The notes under the pieces were generated by a model. The model ran no database searches. It was not told where the DNA came from and saw nothing but the letters and a program-made list of their open reading frames with translations. A stretch of 64,000 nucleotides of DNA, from positions 3,555,001-3,619,000 of the forward strand of contig NZ_CP031946.1 of NCBI RefSeq assembly GCF_003443535.1. Reading direction: 5' to 3'. Made by a program: the position numbers and the translations under genes. The stretch comes from Ruegeria sp. AD91A. Its GTDB lineage: Bacteria; Pseudomonadota; Alphaproteobacteria; Rhodobacterales; Rhodobacteraceae. Below, piece by piece: positions 44,115 to 53,094 of the stretch (positions are counted from its first letter, which is position 1; each line of letters begins with the position of its first letter).

Positions 44115-45325
44115 ACCTTTAACCCCGCAATCATCGGCACGACGTTAGCACGGCCTTCCTGCAACTGAACCAGAAACTGCGAATAAGCCTCCATCATCAC
44201 CCGGCGCTGGGCGAGGAACGATGTGCGGTCATATGCGCGGCCATGCTGCTCCTTCGATGCATGGGATAACTGTGCCTCTGCCAATTTCTCATCGAACCCG
44301 AGATGCTCTGTTACTAGTGTGCGCAGCGTCGCCCGCAGGCCGTGGGCATCTGTCTCACCGGCAAATCCGATCCTTCGGATCATGTTCATGGTAGCCGGTT
44401 CGGAAACAGGTCCGTTCTCGCTGGCAAAGACGAATTCGCGGTGGCCGTTGAGCTTGTACATCTCGTTGAGGATTTTGATCACCGGGTTCGTCAAGGGAAT
44501 GGCAATCGTAATGCCCGTCTTGGTGACGGGGTTGATCCAGACACGCTCACCCATGTTGATGTCCGTCCAACGCATTTTGCGCACTTCACCGGCCCTCTGA
44601 CCTGTATGTGCGATAATCTGCACTAGAGGCTTGCCCAAGGTCTGATGCGGCCACGCGTCCAGCCCCTGCAGAAACAGCGCGAGACGCTCTGGCTCAACGA
44701 TGGCGGGGTGGTGTTTCTTCGGCTGGGGCTTGAACCTGTCGATCACGTTTGCGCCCGGTACAGAGGAGATCAGGCCCTCGGCCTCCGCATAGCCCAGAAC
44801 CTGCCGCAGGATGCGAATGACACGGCGCGCAGTCTCGTGCGATCCGCGATCCGCGATTTTGAGCGCGACGGCCTTTATGTCGACCGCCGTGATATCCGCC
44901 ACCTCTACCGTCCCCAGCAGAGGGATGGCATCCTTTTCGATCCGGTTGCGGGCGCGGACATAAGTCTTCTCTGCCCAGTGCGGGCGCTCCTCCACCAACC
45001 ACGCGCGAGCAACCCCGGCGAAGGTGGTGTCGGTCAGACCGGACCGAGCCTGTACCTCTGCGCGCATCTCCGCCACGTCGGGGGTGATATTGGTGTCTAG
45101 CAGGTTTCTCTGCGCCTCGACGCGCTGTCGCGCGTCCTTGAGGCCGACAGAGGGATAGGAGCCCAAGGTCATCTCACGCTGCTTGCTATCGACCCTGTAG
45201 CGCCAGACCCATGTCTTGCTGCCTTTCGGGTGAACGATCAGCGTCAGGCCACCGCCATCTGCCAGCTTGATCTTCTTGTCGCCCGGCTTCGCGGCCTTGA
45301 TTTGTCTGTCTGTCAGTTTGGTCAA
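44111..45325 (-). CDS. P4-type tyrosine integrase
   Basis: About 405 residues. An N-terminal arm-binding DUF4102 domain (KLTDRQIKAAKPGDKKIK, then GSKTWVWRYRV and GSYPSVGLKDARQ) is followed by a core-binding SAM-like domain and a catalytic domain. The catalytic residues are visible: Arg in HTGQRAGEVRKMRW, the HxxR box HGLRATLRT and the Tyr in GRAYDRTSF. The start is uncertain: TTG 45325 suits the domain start, though the frame is open to 45391. It lies about 155 bp from the intact tRNA-Ala on the same strand and is the presumed integrase of this island. Confidence 0.9.
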   Translation of the reverse strand: MTKLTDRQIKAAKPGDKKIKLADGGGLTLIVHPKGSKTWVWRYRVDSKQREMTLGSYPSVGLKDARQRVEAQRNLLDTNITPDVAEMRAEVQARSGLTDTTFAGVARAWLVEERPHWAEKTYVRARNRIEKDAIPLLGTVEVADITAVDIKAVALKIADRGSHETARRVIRILRQVLGYAEAEGLISSVPGANVIDRFKPQPKKHHPAIVEPERLALFLQGLDAWPHQTLGKPLVQIIAHTGQRAGEVRKMRWTDINMGERVWINPVTKTGITIAIPLTNPVIKILNEMYKLNGHREFVFASENGPVSEPATMNMIRRIGFAGETDAHGLRATLRTLVTEHLGFDEKLAEAQLSHASKEQHGRAYDRTSFLAQRRVMMEAYSQFLVQLQEGRANVVPMIAGLKV

Positions 45326-45480
45326 CTTGCATACTTTCTCACTGGCGAACCCCACACAGACCCCCACAATGGGAATTCTGGCAGAGCCCAAGTTTCCTTG
45401 GGGGTGAGAAAGACTGGCACGTCAAAGGCCTTATTTTCAAAGCCGTGTGACTGCGAGTGAATTCGAACTGAGGAGAAAAA

Positions 45481-45556
<76 letters not shown>

Positions 45557-45664
45557 ATTATGGTACCGTTGGTGCGGTGGACGGACGTTTAGGAGACAGT
45601 GACGACGAGTGCAAGTCCAAAAATGGAATTGAACTCGAATTTCCGCCCGGGCTGCCCGTCAAAT

Positions 45665-45690
45665 GAAAAAGGCGACCCTGAGGTCGCCTT
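45665..45690 (-). terminator. Intrinsic terminator of the TIGR02300 gene
   Basis: GGCGACC (45671-45677) pairs with GGTCGCC (45682-45688) around CTGA. On the minus strand the stem is followed by a run of five T. It lies ten bases after the stop of the acidic gene. Confidence 0.85.
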
Positions 45691-45699
45691 CTTGCGTAA

Positions 45700-46026
45700 T
45701 CAGCTTTCGTCTTCCGAAGATATGTCGGTAATATCGTCCAGAGAAACGTCATCACTGCTGTCGTCATCGTCGTCCAGCAGATCGTCGTCCAGTTCGACAT
45801 CGACACTTTCGTCATCGTCCAGGACCAGCTCCTCTCCGGACGCGTTTTCACGCGCTTTGACCGAAGCTGCATCTTCAGCATCCGCCGCGATCATGCGGCT
45901 TTTGGATGTTTGAAGCTCCACGATCTCGCCAGTGTAGGGGCTGATGATCGGGTCCTTGTTCAGGTCGTAAAATCGCTTACCGGTGGTCGGGCAAACGCGC
46001 TTTACGCCCCATTCTTCCTTGGGCAT
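45700..46026 (-). CDS. TIGR02300 (FYDLN acid domain) family protein
   Basis: A 108-residue protein. The N-terminal third has the conserved WGVKRVCPTTGKRFYDLNKD block with PIISPYTGEIV. The rest is a low-complexity acidic tail of Asp, Glu and Ser. This two-part layout is that of the alphaproteobacterial TIGR02300/FYDLN family of unknown function. The paired Cys and His/Lys residues at the start hint at a small zinc-ribbon-like fold. It is a single gene with its own terminator, next to tRNA-Ala. Confidence 0.9.
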   Translation of the reverse strand: MPKEEWGVKRVCPTTGKRFYDLNKDPIISPYTGEIVELQTSKSRMIAADAEDAASVKARENASGEELVLDDDESVDVELDDDLLDDDDDSSDDVSLDDITDISSEDES

Positions 46027-46126
46027 GTCAAATCCCCTTGATATCAGGTGAGTCGTCTAAATGATTCAGCTCACCTGCCACAGGCAGAGGGCACTGTCAA
46101 AGTCTTTGCGCAAGAGAGGTCGCGAT

Positions 46127-46822
46127 ATGGGAGAGCACGCATTGCCAGGGACACCACCGGTGCCACTGAGGCTGCGCAAATCCGCCCGGGCGCGGCGCAT
46201 CAGTTTGCGAATTTCTCAGCTGGACGGGCGGGTTACGTTGACCTATCCGATTGGAGTGCCTGAATCCGAGGCGCTGAGTTTCGCACGTACCAAGGAAGAG
46301 TGGATTCGCCAGCATTTGCAGGATAGGCCGGTAACGGCCGTGGTGCAGTTTGGACAGCAAGTACCGATTGAAGGCGTTGCCCGGCGAATCGTGCCGGCGG
46401 ACGGTCGACGTGTTCAGTTGCAGGCGGACGAGGTCGCAGTGCCAAAAGGGGCCGAGGCACGCAGATTGGCCCGGTTTCTGAAGGAACTGGCGCGGGACCG
46501 GTTAACCGGTGCGTGCGATGATTATGCGGCAATGCTGGGACGCCCATATACCACGCTTAGCCTGCGCGACACGCGGTCACGCTGGGGGTCATGCAGTTCG
46601 CATGGCGGATTGATGTTCTCGTGGCGTCTCATTCTGGCGCCGCCAGACGTACTGCACTATGTGGCTGCACATGAAGTGGCGCATCTTGCCGAGATGAACC
46701 ACTCGCCCGCATTCTGGGCGCAGGTAGAGAATATCTTCGGCCCCTATCAGCAACCCCGTCGCTGGTTGCGCGACAATGGGGCAGAGTTGCATCGATACAG
46801 GTTCGACGCAAAGCCGAGTTGA
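46127..46822 (+). CDS. DUF45/YgjP-like M48-type metallopeptidase
   Basis: About 231 residues from ATG 46127 behind GAGAGG (frame open to 46061). The C-terminal half carries the zinc motif HEVAHLAEMNHS with the preceding block DTRSRWGSCSSHGGLMFSWRL, the signature of the YgjP/SprT-like DUF45 family. The protein is soluble and presumably cytoplasmic. Its substrate is unknown. It is followed after 30 bp by a GntR regulator gene. Confidence 0.85.
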   Translation: MGEHALPGTPPVPLRLRKSARARRISLRISQLDGRVTLTYPIGVPESEALSFARTKEEWIRQHLQDRPVTAVVQFGQQVPIEGVARRIVPADGRRVQLQADEVAVPKGAEARRLARFLKELARDRLTGACDDYAAMLGRPYTTLSLRDTRSRWGSCSSHGGLMFSWRLILAPPDVLHYVAAHEVAHLAEMNHSPAFWAQVENIFGPYQQPRRWLRDNGAELHRYRFDAKPS

Positions 46823-46852
46823 CCTTGAGTTATTTTGTGATCACATAAGCGG

Positions 46853-47500
46853 ATGTTGAACACACGTCCGTCTGAAACCCAAACTGCCACTCATGACCGG
46901 GTGTACCGCGCCCTGAGGTCTCGAATCATGCACGGCGAAATGGCGCCGGGTCAGGCGCTGACCTTGCGTGGTATCGGCAAGGAGTTTGGCGTCTCGATGA
47001 CCCCGGCGCGAGAGGCCGTGCGCCGTCTGGCCGCCGAGGGGGCTTTGTTCCTGTCCAATTCCGGCCGGGTCTCGACGCCCGAATTGACCAACGACCGGAT
47101 CGAAGAATTGGCAGCGTTGCGCGCGTTGCTGGAAGTCGAACTGGCCAGCCGGGCTCTGCCCAGGGCGCATATTGCGCTGATCGACCGGTTGCAGACCATC
47201 AATATGACCGTTGCAGAAACGGTGACCAAGCGGGACGCGGTTGGTTACATCCGGTCAAATCTGGAGTTTCACCGCACCCTGTACCTGCGTGCTCAAGCAC
47301 CCGCGATGCTGGCCATTGCCGAAACGGTCTGGCTGCAACTGGGGCCAACGATGAGAGCGCTTTACGGTCGTCTCAGGCGCACTGAACCACCGCATTATCA
47401 CAAGCTGATCATCGCTGCCCTCAAGGCCGGGGACGAACCGGGCTTGCGCTTGGCGGTCCGCTCGGACGTGACACAGGGGCTGCGCTTGCTGGTGAGCTGA
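46853..47500 (+). CDS. GntR family regulator, FCD type
   Basis: A 215-residue regulator. The N-terminal winged helix has VYRALRSRIMHGEMAPGQAL and GKEFGVSMTPAREAVRRLAAEGAL. The C-terminal all-helical FCD domain has ELAALRALLEVELASRAL and FHRTLYLRA, with the His/Asp residues that bind a metal in this subfamily. It is located between the metallopeptidase and a transglycosylase gene with no clear target. Ligands are often organic acids. Confidence 0.88.
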   Translation: MLNTRPSETQTATHDRVYRALRSRIMHGEMAPGQALTLRGIGKEFGVSMTPAREAVRRLAAEGALFLSNSGRVSTPELTNDRIEELAALRALLEVELASRALPRAHIALIDRLQTINMTVAETVTKRDAVGYIRSNLEFHRTLYLRAQAPAMLAIAETVWLQLGPTMRALYGRLRRTEPPHYHKLIIAALKAGDEPGLRLAVRSDVTQGLRLLVS

Positions 47501-47612
47501 GCGGCATCCCGCCGACCTTTCGGCGCACAAGATAGAGGGGTTCACTGTCTGGCCTGTTCAGCCCGACTGGGTTACTCTTGAGGCAAATCACAAACAAGAG
47601 CAGACCACAGCC

Positions 47613-48743
47613 ATGATCACTCGCCGGACTTTTTCCATTTGCCTTGGATCAACATTGTTGGCCGCCTGCACGGGTGGTGGTGCGCCATCCAGCGCACCTG
47701 CTTCCCGAATGCGGGCAGTTCCCAATGCAGGCTGGGATGCCTGGGTCGCCGGGTTCAAGGGCAGGGCGGCATCGCAGGGAATTTCACAATCCACAATTGA
47801 CCGCGCTTTTCAGGGCGCAGGGTACCTTCCTGATGTGATCGAGCGCGACCGCAATCAGGTAGAGTTCAAGCGTACGCTCGAAGATTATCTGGCCATTGCC
47901 GCCTCGGACGAGCGGATCAGCACAGGACAGAAGATGCTGCGGCAATATAACGGGATGCTGTCGCAGATCGAGGCGCAGTACGGAGTAGACAAGGAAATCG
48001 TCGTTGCAGTGTGGGGGCTGGAAAGCCGCTATGGCGCGCGTCGCGGCGATGTGCCCGTTGTGTCAGCTCTATCAACACTGGCCTATGATGGGCGACGTGG
48101 TCAGTTCTTTGAAAGCCAGTTGATCGCGGCGATGAAGATCCTTCAGAACGGCGACACCACGCCTGACAACATGACCGGCAGCTGGGCCGGTGCGATGGGG
48201 CATACGCAGTTCATTCCAACCTCTTACCTCGCTTATGCGGTGGATTTCACCGGCGACGGGCGGCGGGATATCTGGTCGGATGATCCGACGGATTCGCTGG
48301 CTTCGACCGCAGCTTATCTGTCGCGTGCAGGCTGGGTGCGGGGGCAGCCCTGGGGGGGCGAGGTCGGAACCATTTCCGGTACTCCGGTGGCCGTGCTGCA
48401 ACCACAGGTACCCGGGCCGCGCATTGCTGTCTTCCGCAATTTTCAGGTCATCAAACGCTACAACAACTCGGACAGCTACGCGATTGGCGTCGGGCATCTG
48501 GCGGACAGAATTGCCGGCGGCGCACCGTTTCAGGCCTCGTTCGGGCCAGATGAAAACGGTCTGACATTGGACGACCGCAAGGAATTGCAACGTCGGCTGA
48601 CATCCGAAGGGTATGATACGAAGGGCGCGGACGGGGTGATCGGCAAAAACACAACGTCAGCCATCAGCGCGTATCAAAGCGCCAATGGCCTTGCTGTCAC
48701 CGGAGAGCCCTCGGTCGCATTGTTGCGCAGGCTGGGTGGCTGA
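47613..48743 (+). CDS. Lytic murein transglycosylase (MltB-like) with peptidoglycan-binding domain
   Basis: A 376-residue envelope enzyme. The N-terminus is MITRRTFSICLGSTLLAAC, with a lipobox (LAAC), so it is probably a lipoprotein; the Arg pair also resembles a Tat signal. The SLT-2 catalytic domain (about 45-300) has the Glu motif WGLESRYGARRG and GAMGHTQFIP. A C-terminal peptidoglycan-binding domain (about 315-375) has GVIGKNTTSAISAYQSANGL. It cleaves the glycan strand of murein to anhydro-sugars during wall turnover. Confidence 0.9.
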   Translation: MITRRTFSICLGSTLLAACTGGGAPSSAPASRMRAVPNAGWDAWVAGFKGRAASQGISQSTIDRAFQGAGYLPDVIERDRNQVEFKRTLEDYLAIAASDERISTGQKMLRQYNGMLSQIEAQYGVDKEIVVAVWGLESRYGARRGDVPVVSALSTLAYDGRRGQFFESQLIAAMKILQNGDTTPDNMTGSWAGAMGHTQFIPTSYLAYAVDFTGDGRRDIWSDDPTDSLASTAAYLSRAGWVRGQPWGGEVGTISGTPVAVLQPQVPGPRIAVFRNFQVIKRYNNSDSYAIGVGHLADRIAGGAPFQASFGPDENGLTLDDRKELQRRLTSEGYDTKGADGVIGKNTTSAISAYQSANGLAVTGEPSVALLRRLGG

Positions 48744-48746
48744 CGG

Positions 48747-49709
48747 TTACGCCGCCAACCCTTTTGATCCGATATCGAGGAATTTTTGACGGCGGTCCTG
48801 AATCAGGGCTGCCGCGTCTTTGCCGTCCAGTTCCGCCAACATGGCGGTAAGTGCCTCGCGGACGGATTTGACAGTTGCAGGACGATCGCGATGCGCACCG
48901 CCCTTGGGTTCAGGGATGATCCGGTCACAAACGCCAAGCTTGTGAAGGTCCTGAGCGGTCAGCCGCAGCGCTTCGGCGGCTTCACGCATCTTTTCTGCAT
49001 CTTTCCACAGGATTGACGCGCAGCCTTCCGGCGAGATCACCGAATAGACCGAATGTTCCAGCATCGCCACGCGGTTGGCGGTGGCAAAGGCCACGGCTCC
49101 GCCCGAGCCGCCTTCGCCGATGATGACCGACACTAGGGGCACACCGATCTTCAGGCACATCTCGGTCGACCGGGCAATCGCTTCGGACTGACCGCGTTCC
49201 TCGGCGCCTTTGCCGGGATAGGCGCCGGCAGTATCGATCAGTGTGATCACCGGCAGGCCAAACCGCCCGGCCATCTCCATCAGGCGGACCGCCTTGCGAT
49301 AACCTTCGGGCCGGGCCATGCCGAAATTTCGCTCGATCCGCGATTTGGTGTCGCTGCCTTTTTCATGGCCGATTACCATGACCGGTTGATCGTTGAAACG
49401 TGCAAGCCCGCCAATCACGGCCAGATCATCGGCAAAATTGCGATCTCCGGCCAAAGGGGTAAATTCGGTGAACAGGGCATTGACGTAAGCGCTGCAATGC
49501 GGGCGTTCCGGATGTCGGGCGACCTGGCATTTCCGCCAAGGCGTCAGGTCGGCATAAAGCTCACCCAGAAGCTTGGCGGCTTTGGCGTCCAAAGCGGCGG
49601 CTTCTTCGGTTACGTCCATCTCTTCGTTGGTGCGGGCCAGCGCACGCAGTTCTTCAGCCTTGCCTTCAATCTCGGCCAGTGGTTTTTCGAAATCCAGATA
49701 CTGGGTCAT
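48747..49709 (-). CDS. accA: Acetyl-CoA carboxylase carboxyltransferase subunit alpha
   Basis: A 320-residue AccA. Conserved blocks are [86 protein letters not shown] and [15 protein letters not shown]. It forms the biotin-carboxyl transferase heterotetramer with AccD and makes malonyl-CoA in the cytoplasm for fatty acid synthesis. ATG 49709 follows GAGAGG; an upstream in-frame ATG at 49721 adds four residues only. It is convergent with the transglycosylase gene, three bases away. Confidence 0.95.
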   Translation of the reverse strand: MTQYLDFEKPLAEIEGKAEELRALARTNEEMDVTEEAAALDAKAAKLLGELYADLTPWRKCQVARHPERPHCSAYVNALFTEFTPLAGDRNFADDLAVIGGLARFNDQPVMVIGHEKGSDTKSRIERNFGMARPEGYRKAVRLMEMAGRFGLPVITLIDTAGAYPGKGAEERGQSEAIARSTEMCLKIGVPLVSVIIGEGGSGGAVAFATANRVAMLEHSVYSVISPEGCASILWKDAEKMREAAEALRLTAQDLHKLGVCDRIIPEPKGGAHRDRPATVKSVREALTAMLAELDGKDAAALIQDRRQKFLDIGSKGLAA

Positions 49710-49971
49710 GACGCCTCTCAACGCGAAAGTTCCCTGCTATATGGCCTGACGATGCTCCGGATGCAACTCAGCAAGATCTGTGTGTCGAAGATGTTCGATT
49801 TCAGGTGGGCGAATAGAAAAACGGATACTGGTGGACACCGCCAATAAAGACAGCGTGCTGCGTGCGCAGGCCTGCACCCATGATAGCCTTGCCGCGAAGT
49901 CTGACCCTATGATCCACCCGACACAGCGCCCAAGGATGTGCTGGCTGAAACCTGCCTGCCGTTGAAGCAGG

Positions 49972-50568
49972 TCAACTGGGCCAAAGAACGGGATAGAGTG
50001 AGGCCACAAGCAGCACCGCCATTGTCCAGTTGAACACAACCAACCGGCGCGGGTTCGTCAGCACCCGCGACATCTGCTGACCAAGAAAGGTCCATGTGCT
50101 CACCGACGGCAGGTTGACCGCCCCGAAAACCAACGCAACGAGGGCAATTGCATGCAGGGTCTGATTGGGTGTGTAAGCGGTTGTGGCGGTCAGGGCCATG
50201 GCCCAGGCTTTGGGGTTCACCCACTGAAAGGCGGCGGCCTGTAGAAACGTCATGGGAGTCCCCGCTGCCAAAGCGCCCCCGGCTGGTGCGGCATGTGCGA
50301 TCTTCCATGCCAGATACAGCAGATAGATCACCGACACGATCTTCAGCACTGAATGGCTGACCGGATATCGGTCAAAGACCTGAACCAGCCCTGCACCAAC
50401 CAGCAGCACCATGAGCGTGAAGCCAAGGCCAATGCCCAGCATATGCGGGATCGAACGCCGAAAGCCGAAATTCGCACCCGATGCCATCAGCATCAGATTG
50501 TTCGGCCCGGGCGTAATGGATGTCACGAAGGCAAAGGCGATGAGGGCCAGAAGGATGTCGTAAGTCAT
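49972..50568 (-). CDS. LysE family exporter
   Basis: A 198-residue inner-membrane protein of the LysE/RhtB family with about six hydrophobic segments. The N-terminal signature is FVTSITPGPNNLMLMASGAN, with NFG following. It exports amino acids or related metabolites. A divergent Lrp/AsnC regulator sits 77 bp away, the usual pairing in which the regulator senses the exported amino acid. The region 49710-49971 between this gene and accA holds no gene that I can support. Confidence 0.88.
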   Translation of the reverse strand: MTYDILLALIAFAFVTSITPGPNNLMLMASGANFGFRRSIPHMLGIGLGFTLMVLLVGAGLVQVFDRYPVSHSVLKIVSVIYLLYLAWKIAHAAPAGGALAAGTPMTFLQAAAFQWVNPKAWAMALTATTAYTPNQTLHAIALVALVFGAVNLPSVSTWTFLGQQMSRVLTNPRRLVVFNWTMAVLLVASLYPVLWPS

Positions 50569-50644
50569 ACTGCGAAGTATCGTCCGACCGGCAGCAAATG
50601 AAATTGCTTTTTCGTGCGCGTTTCTGCTATTTTTGCAACTTGTG

Positions 50645-51094
50645 ATGAAGAATGATCATATAAATCGCCAGATATTGCATGAACTGACCCGTGATGGGCG
50701 TATCAGCAACCTGGAATTGGCCGAACGGGTCGGGCTGTCGCCTTCCGCCTGCCTGCGTCGCGTTCAAGAGCTTGAGAAAGCCGGCGTGATCACCGGCTAT
50801 CGTGCGGTTTTGAACCCGGCGTCGATGGGTGTCGGCTTTGTCGCCTACATCGGCGTTGGTCTTGGCGAACACACAAAAGCGGCGCAGGAGGGGTTTGAAC
50901 GGGCTCTGCAACAAGCCCCCGAAGTGGTCGAATGCCACAACATCACCGGTACGATCGAATACCTGCTGCGCGTCGAATGCGCCGACTTGTCGTCCTACAA
51001 GACCTTCCATACCGAGGTGCTGGGAACGCTGCCACATGTTACGTCGATCACTTCCTATGTGGTCATGGGGTCGCCCAAGGATCTGCGTGCGTAA
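50645..51094 (+). CDS. Lrp/AsnC family regulator
   Basis: A 149-residue regulator. The HTH at residues 10-50 has LTRDGRISNLELAERVGLS and ACLRRVQELEKAGVI. The RAM/AsnC_trans_reg domain follows with VVECHNITGTIEYLLRVEC. ATG 50645 is preferred over TTG 50633 and GTG 50642. It is divergent from the LysE exporter and probably controls it. Confidence 0.88.
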   Translation: MKNDHINRQILHELTRDGRISNLELAERVGLSPSACLRRVQELEKAGVITGYRAVLNPASMGVGFVAYIGVGLGEHTKAAQEGFERALQQAPEVVECHNITGTIEYLLRVECADLSSYKTFHTEVLGTLPHVTSITSYVVMGSPKDLRA

Positions 51095-51213
51095 CCTCTG
51101 AAATTGTGAAGCCGCACTCTCTTGCAGCGCCAATTTTCAGAGCCTAGTGTCACTGTAATGACGTTGCCAGGGGATACGCCCAGCCAAAACGGCACGCAAA
51201 CAGGGAGATTACG

Positions 51214-51792
51214 ATGAAACTCGTTCGAACAGTGGCGACCGCAGTTGCCATGTCGGTAGTTGCCGGGGCCGCTTTGTCTGCACCGCTGAAACTGCAACCT
51301 GCCAATCCACAGCCTTCTCCGAAGGCAGGGTTGAATGTCAAATACATTGGCACAGGCAATCAACACAAGAAGATCCGGGATCTGAGTCAGGCAAAAAGCA
51401 TGCTGTCTCAGGCAAAGCCCGGAAAGCCGTTGCGTGGGTTGGATTATAGGGACACAAGCAAGGGTGAGGACGTCATGACGTTCGACGAAGCCTATAATGT
51501 TGCCGCTGAGGTGACAGGGTATATGCGGTTTAACTCACCGGGCGTTTACGAGCTGGAAACGTGGTCGAATGACGGGATAGAAGCTTGGGTTGGTGGTCAG
51601 CAGATCGGCCGCGTAACTGGTATTCAAGGTTGTGAAGCCAATCAACGCACGGAAGTGGAAGTGCCCAAAGCGGGTTGGTATCCGTTGAAGATCGTCTATT
51701 TCCAGAAACTGGGAACCTCTTGCCTGATGATGAAGTCAGGAAAGAAGGGTGAGCGCTTCACATGGACGCCCAATGAGGTTTTCGGCCGTTGA
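51214..51792 (+). CDS. Secreted PA14-like protein
   Basis: A 192-residue exported protein starting MKLVRTVATAVAMSVVAGAA with cleavage near LSA. The C-terminal 110 residues look like a PA14-type beta-sandwich, with GVYELETWSNDGIEAWVGG and GWYPLKIVYFQKLGTSCL. Two Cys residues may form a disulfide. PA14 domains bind carbohydrate or act as extracellular modules; no catalytic domain is present. A strong terminator follows. Confidence 0.6.
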   Translation: MKLVRTVATAVAMSVVAGAALSAPLKLQPANPQPSPKAGLNVKYIGTGNQHKKIRDLSQAKSMLSQAKPGKPLRGLDYRDTSKGEDVMTFDEAYNVAAEVTGYMRFNSPGVYELETWSNDGIEAWVGGQQIGRVTGIQGCEANQRTEVEVPKAGWYPLKIVYFQKLGTSCLMMKSGKKGERFTWTPNEVFGR

Positions 51793-51800
51793 AGAGTTTA

Positions 51801-51830
51801 AAAAAGGGCGCTCGGTCGGGCGCCCTTTTT
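51801..51830. terminator. Bidirectional intrinsic terminator
   Basis: AAAAAGGGCG (51801-51810) and CGCCCTTTTT (51821-51830) form a perfect ten-base stem with A- and T-tracts on both sides. It ends both the PA14-like gene (plus) and the malyl-CoA lyase gene (minus, stop at 51837). Confidence 0.92.
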
Positions 51831-51836
51831 TATGGC

Positions 51837-52799
51837 TTAGCTGCTCGCCGCAATCAGTTCGGCCTGTGCCACAATGACTTCGGCCTGCTTGATTGAGGCG
51901 ATGTCGACAAGACGTCCTTTGTAGACGGTCGCGCCTTCACCGTTGGCTTTGGCCTGTTCCATTGCGGCCAGGATTTCGCGGGCCTCAGAAACGGCCTCAT
52001 CCGACGGGGTAAAGACCTGATTGGCCAGTGCGATCTGCTTGGGATGGATCGCCCATTTGCCGACCATACCAAGTGTGGCCGAGCGTTTCGCCTGAGCGAT
52101 GTACCCTTCATCATCGCTGAAATCCCCGAATGGTCCATCCACTGGCAACACCCCATGGGTGCGGCAGGCCGCAACGATGGCGGCTTGGGCCCAGTGCCAG
52201 GGATCGGACCAGTGTTTTTCACCCTCGCGCAGCATGTAATAGTTTTCCTGTGTGCCGCCGATGCCCGTGGTCTGCATTCCCATCGAGGCGGCAAAATCTG
52301 CGGCCCCAAGGCTCATGGCCTGCAAACGGGGTGAGGAGGCTGCGATCTCTTCCACATGCGCGATACCGGCAGCGGATTCGATAATGACCTCGAAGCTGAT
52401 CGGTTTGGTCCGGCCCTTGGCGCGTTCAATGGCGGTGACAAGGGCATCCACGGCATAGACATCTGATGCACAACCGACTTTGGGAATCATGATCTGGTCC
52501 AGACGGTCGCCTGCCTGCTCCAACACGTCGACAACGTCACGATACCAATAGGGGGTATCCAATCCGTTGATGCGAACGGACATGTATTTATTGCCCCAAT
52601 CAACAGTATTCAGCGCTTCGATGACGTTGGCGCGGGCTACATCCTTGTCCGAAGGCGCAACCGAATCCTCAAGGTCAAGGTTGATCACATCCGCAGCAGA
52701 AGCTGCCATTTTCGGGAACAGTTTGGTATTCGACCCCGGACCAAACAGTTGACAGCGATTGGGTCGTGCAGGCGCGGCGGGTTGGATGCGAAAGCTCAT
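51837..52799 (-). CDS. mcl1: L-malyl-CoA/beta-methylmalyl-CoA lyase
   Basis: A 320-residue member of the CitE-like lyase family, from ATG 52799 (MSFRIQPAAPARPNRCQLFG; the open frame continues to 52913). Blocks include DVINLDLEDSVAPSDKD, KYMSVRINGLDTPYWYRDV, FEVIIESAAGIAHVEEIA and GAADFAASMG. Length and sequence fit Mcl1, which splits malyl-CoA and beta-methylmalyl-CoA in the ethylmalonyl-CoA pathway of Rhodobacteraceae. Inverted repeats upstream (52855-52872) may be operator sites. Confidence 0.88.
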   Translation of the reverse strand: MSFRIQPAAPARPNRCQLFGPGSNTKLFPKMAASAADVINLDLEDSVAPSDKDVARANVIEALNTVDWGNKYMSVRINGLDTPYWYRDVVDVLEQAGDRLDQIMIPKVGCASDVYAVDALVTAIERAKGRTKPISFEVIIESAAGIAHVEEIAASSPRLQAMSLGAADFAASMGMQTTGIGGTQENYYMLREGEKHWSDPWHWAQAAIVAACRTHGVLPVDGPFGDFSDDEGYIAQAKRSATLGMVGKWAIHPKQIALANQVFTPSDEAVSEAREILAAMEQAKANGEGATVYKGRLVDIASIKQAEVIVAQAELIAASS

Positions 52800-52854
52800 C
52801 TGGACCTCGTGTGGGTAATGAAGTTGCGATTTTCTCGCCCAATGAGGTATTAAA

Positions 52855-52872
52855 TTGCGCAACTTGGCGCAA
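52855..52872. promoter_or_regulatory. Inverted repeat upstream of mcl1
   Basis: TTGCGC-N6-GCGCAA, with an embedded TTGCGCAA, lies 56-73 bp before the mcl1 start. It may be an operator. It resembles the TTTGCAAA-type sites used for acyl-CoA pathway regulators in Rhodobacter only loosely. Confidence 0.35.
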
Positions 52873-52958
52873 GGGAGATTGTGCATCTGCGGCAATGCGG
52901 TTGCAGAATGCAAATTTCCAGCAGAAGATGAGTGGTGATTAAAGATTAATCAATTTGA

Positions 52959-52975
52959 AAAATTCGAAGAATTTT
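52959..52975. promoter_or_regulatory. AT-rich dyad in the mcl1/dgcN promoter region
   Basis: AAAATTC-GAA-GAATTTT has perfect seven-base arms. It lies 120 bp upstream of dgcN in the divergent 295 bp region and could be an operator for either gene. Confidence 0.35.
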
Positions 52976-53094
52976 GCGTCATCCCGCACAAGAGCGCAAG
53001 AACATCGCGCGTTAGCTGTGTTTGACGGAGCAGAACGCGAAACGCTCGTTTTGCCGCTTCACTAGCTTAGGCCGGAATCAAAGGAGTGACCGCA

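Noticed and set aside
45599..45913. A Ser-rich plus-strand protein
   Set aside because: It is the antisense of the Asp/Glu tail of the TIGR02300 gene, which has a terminator and conserved domain.
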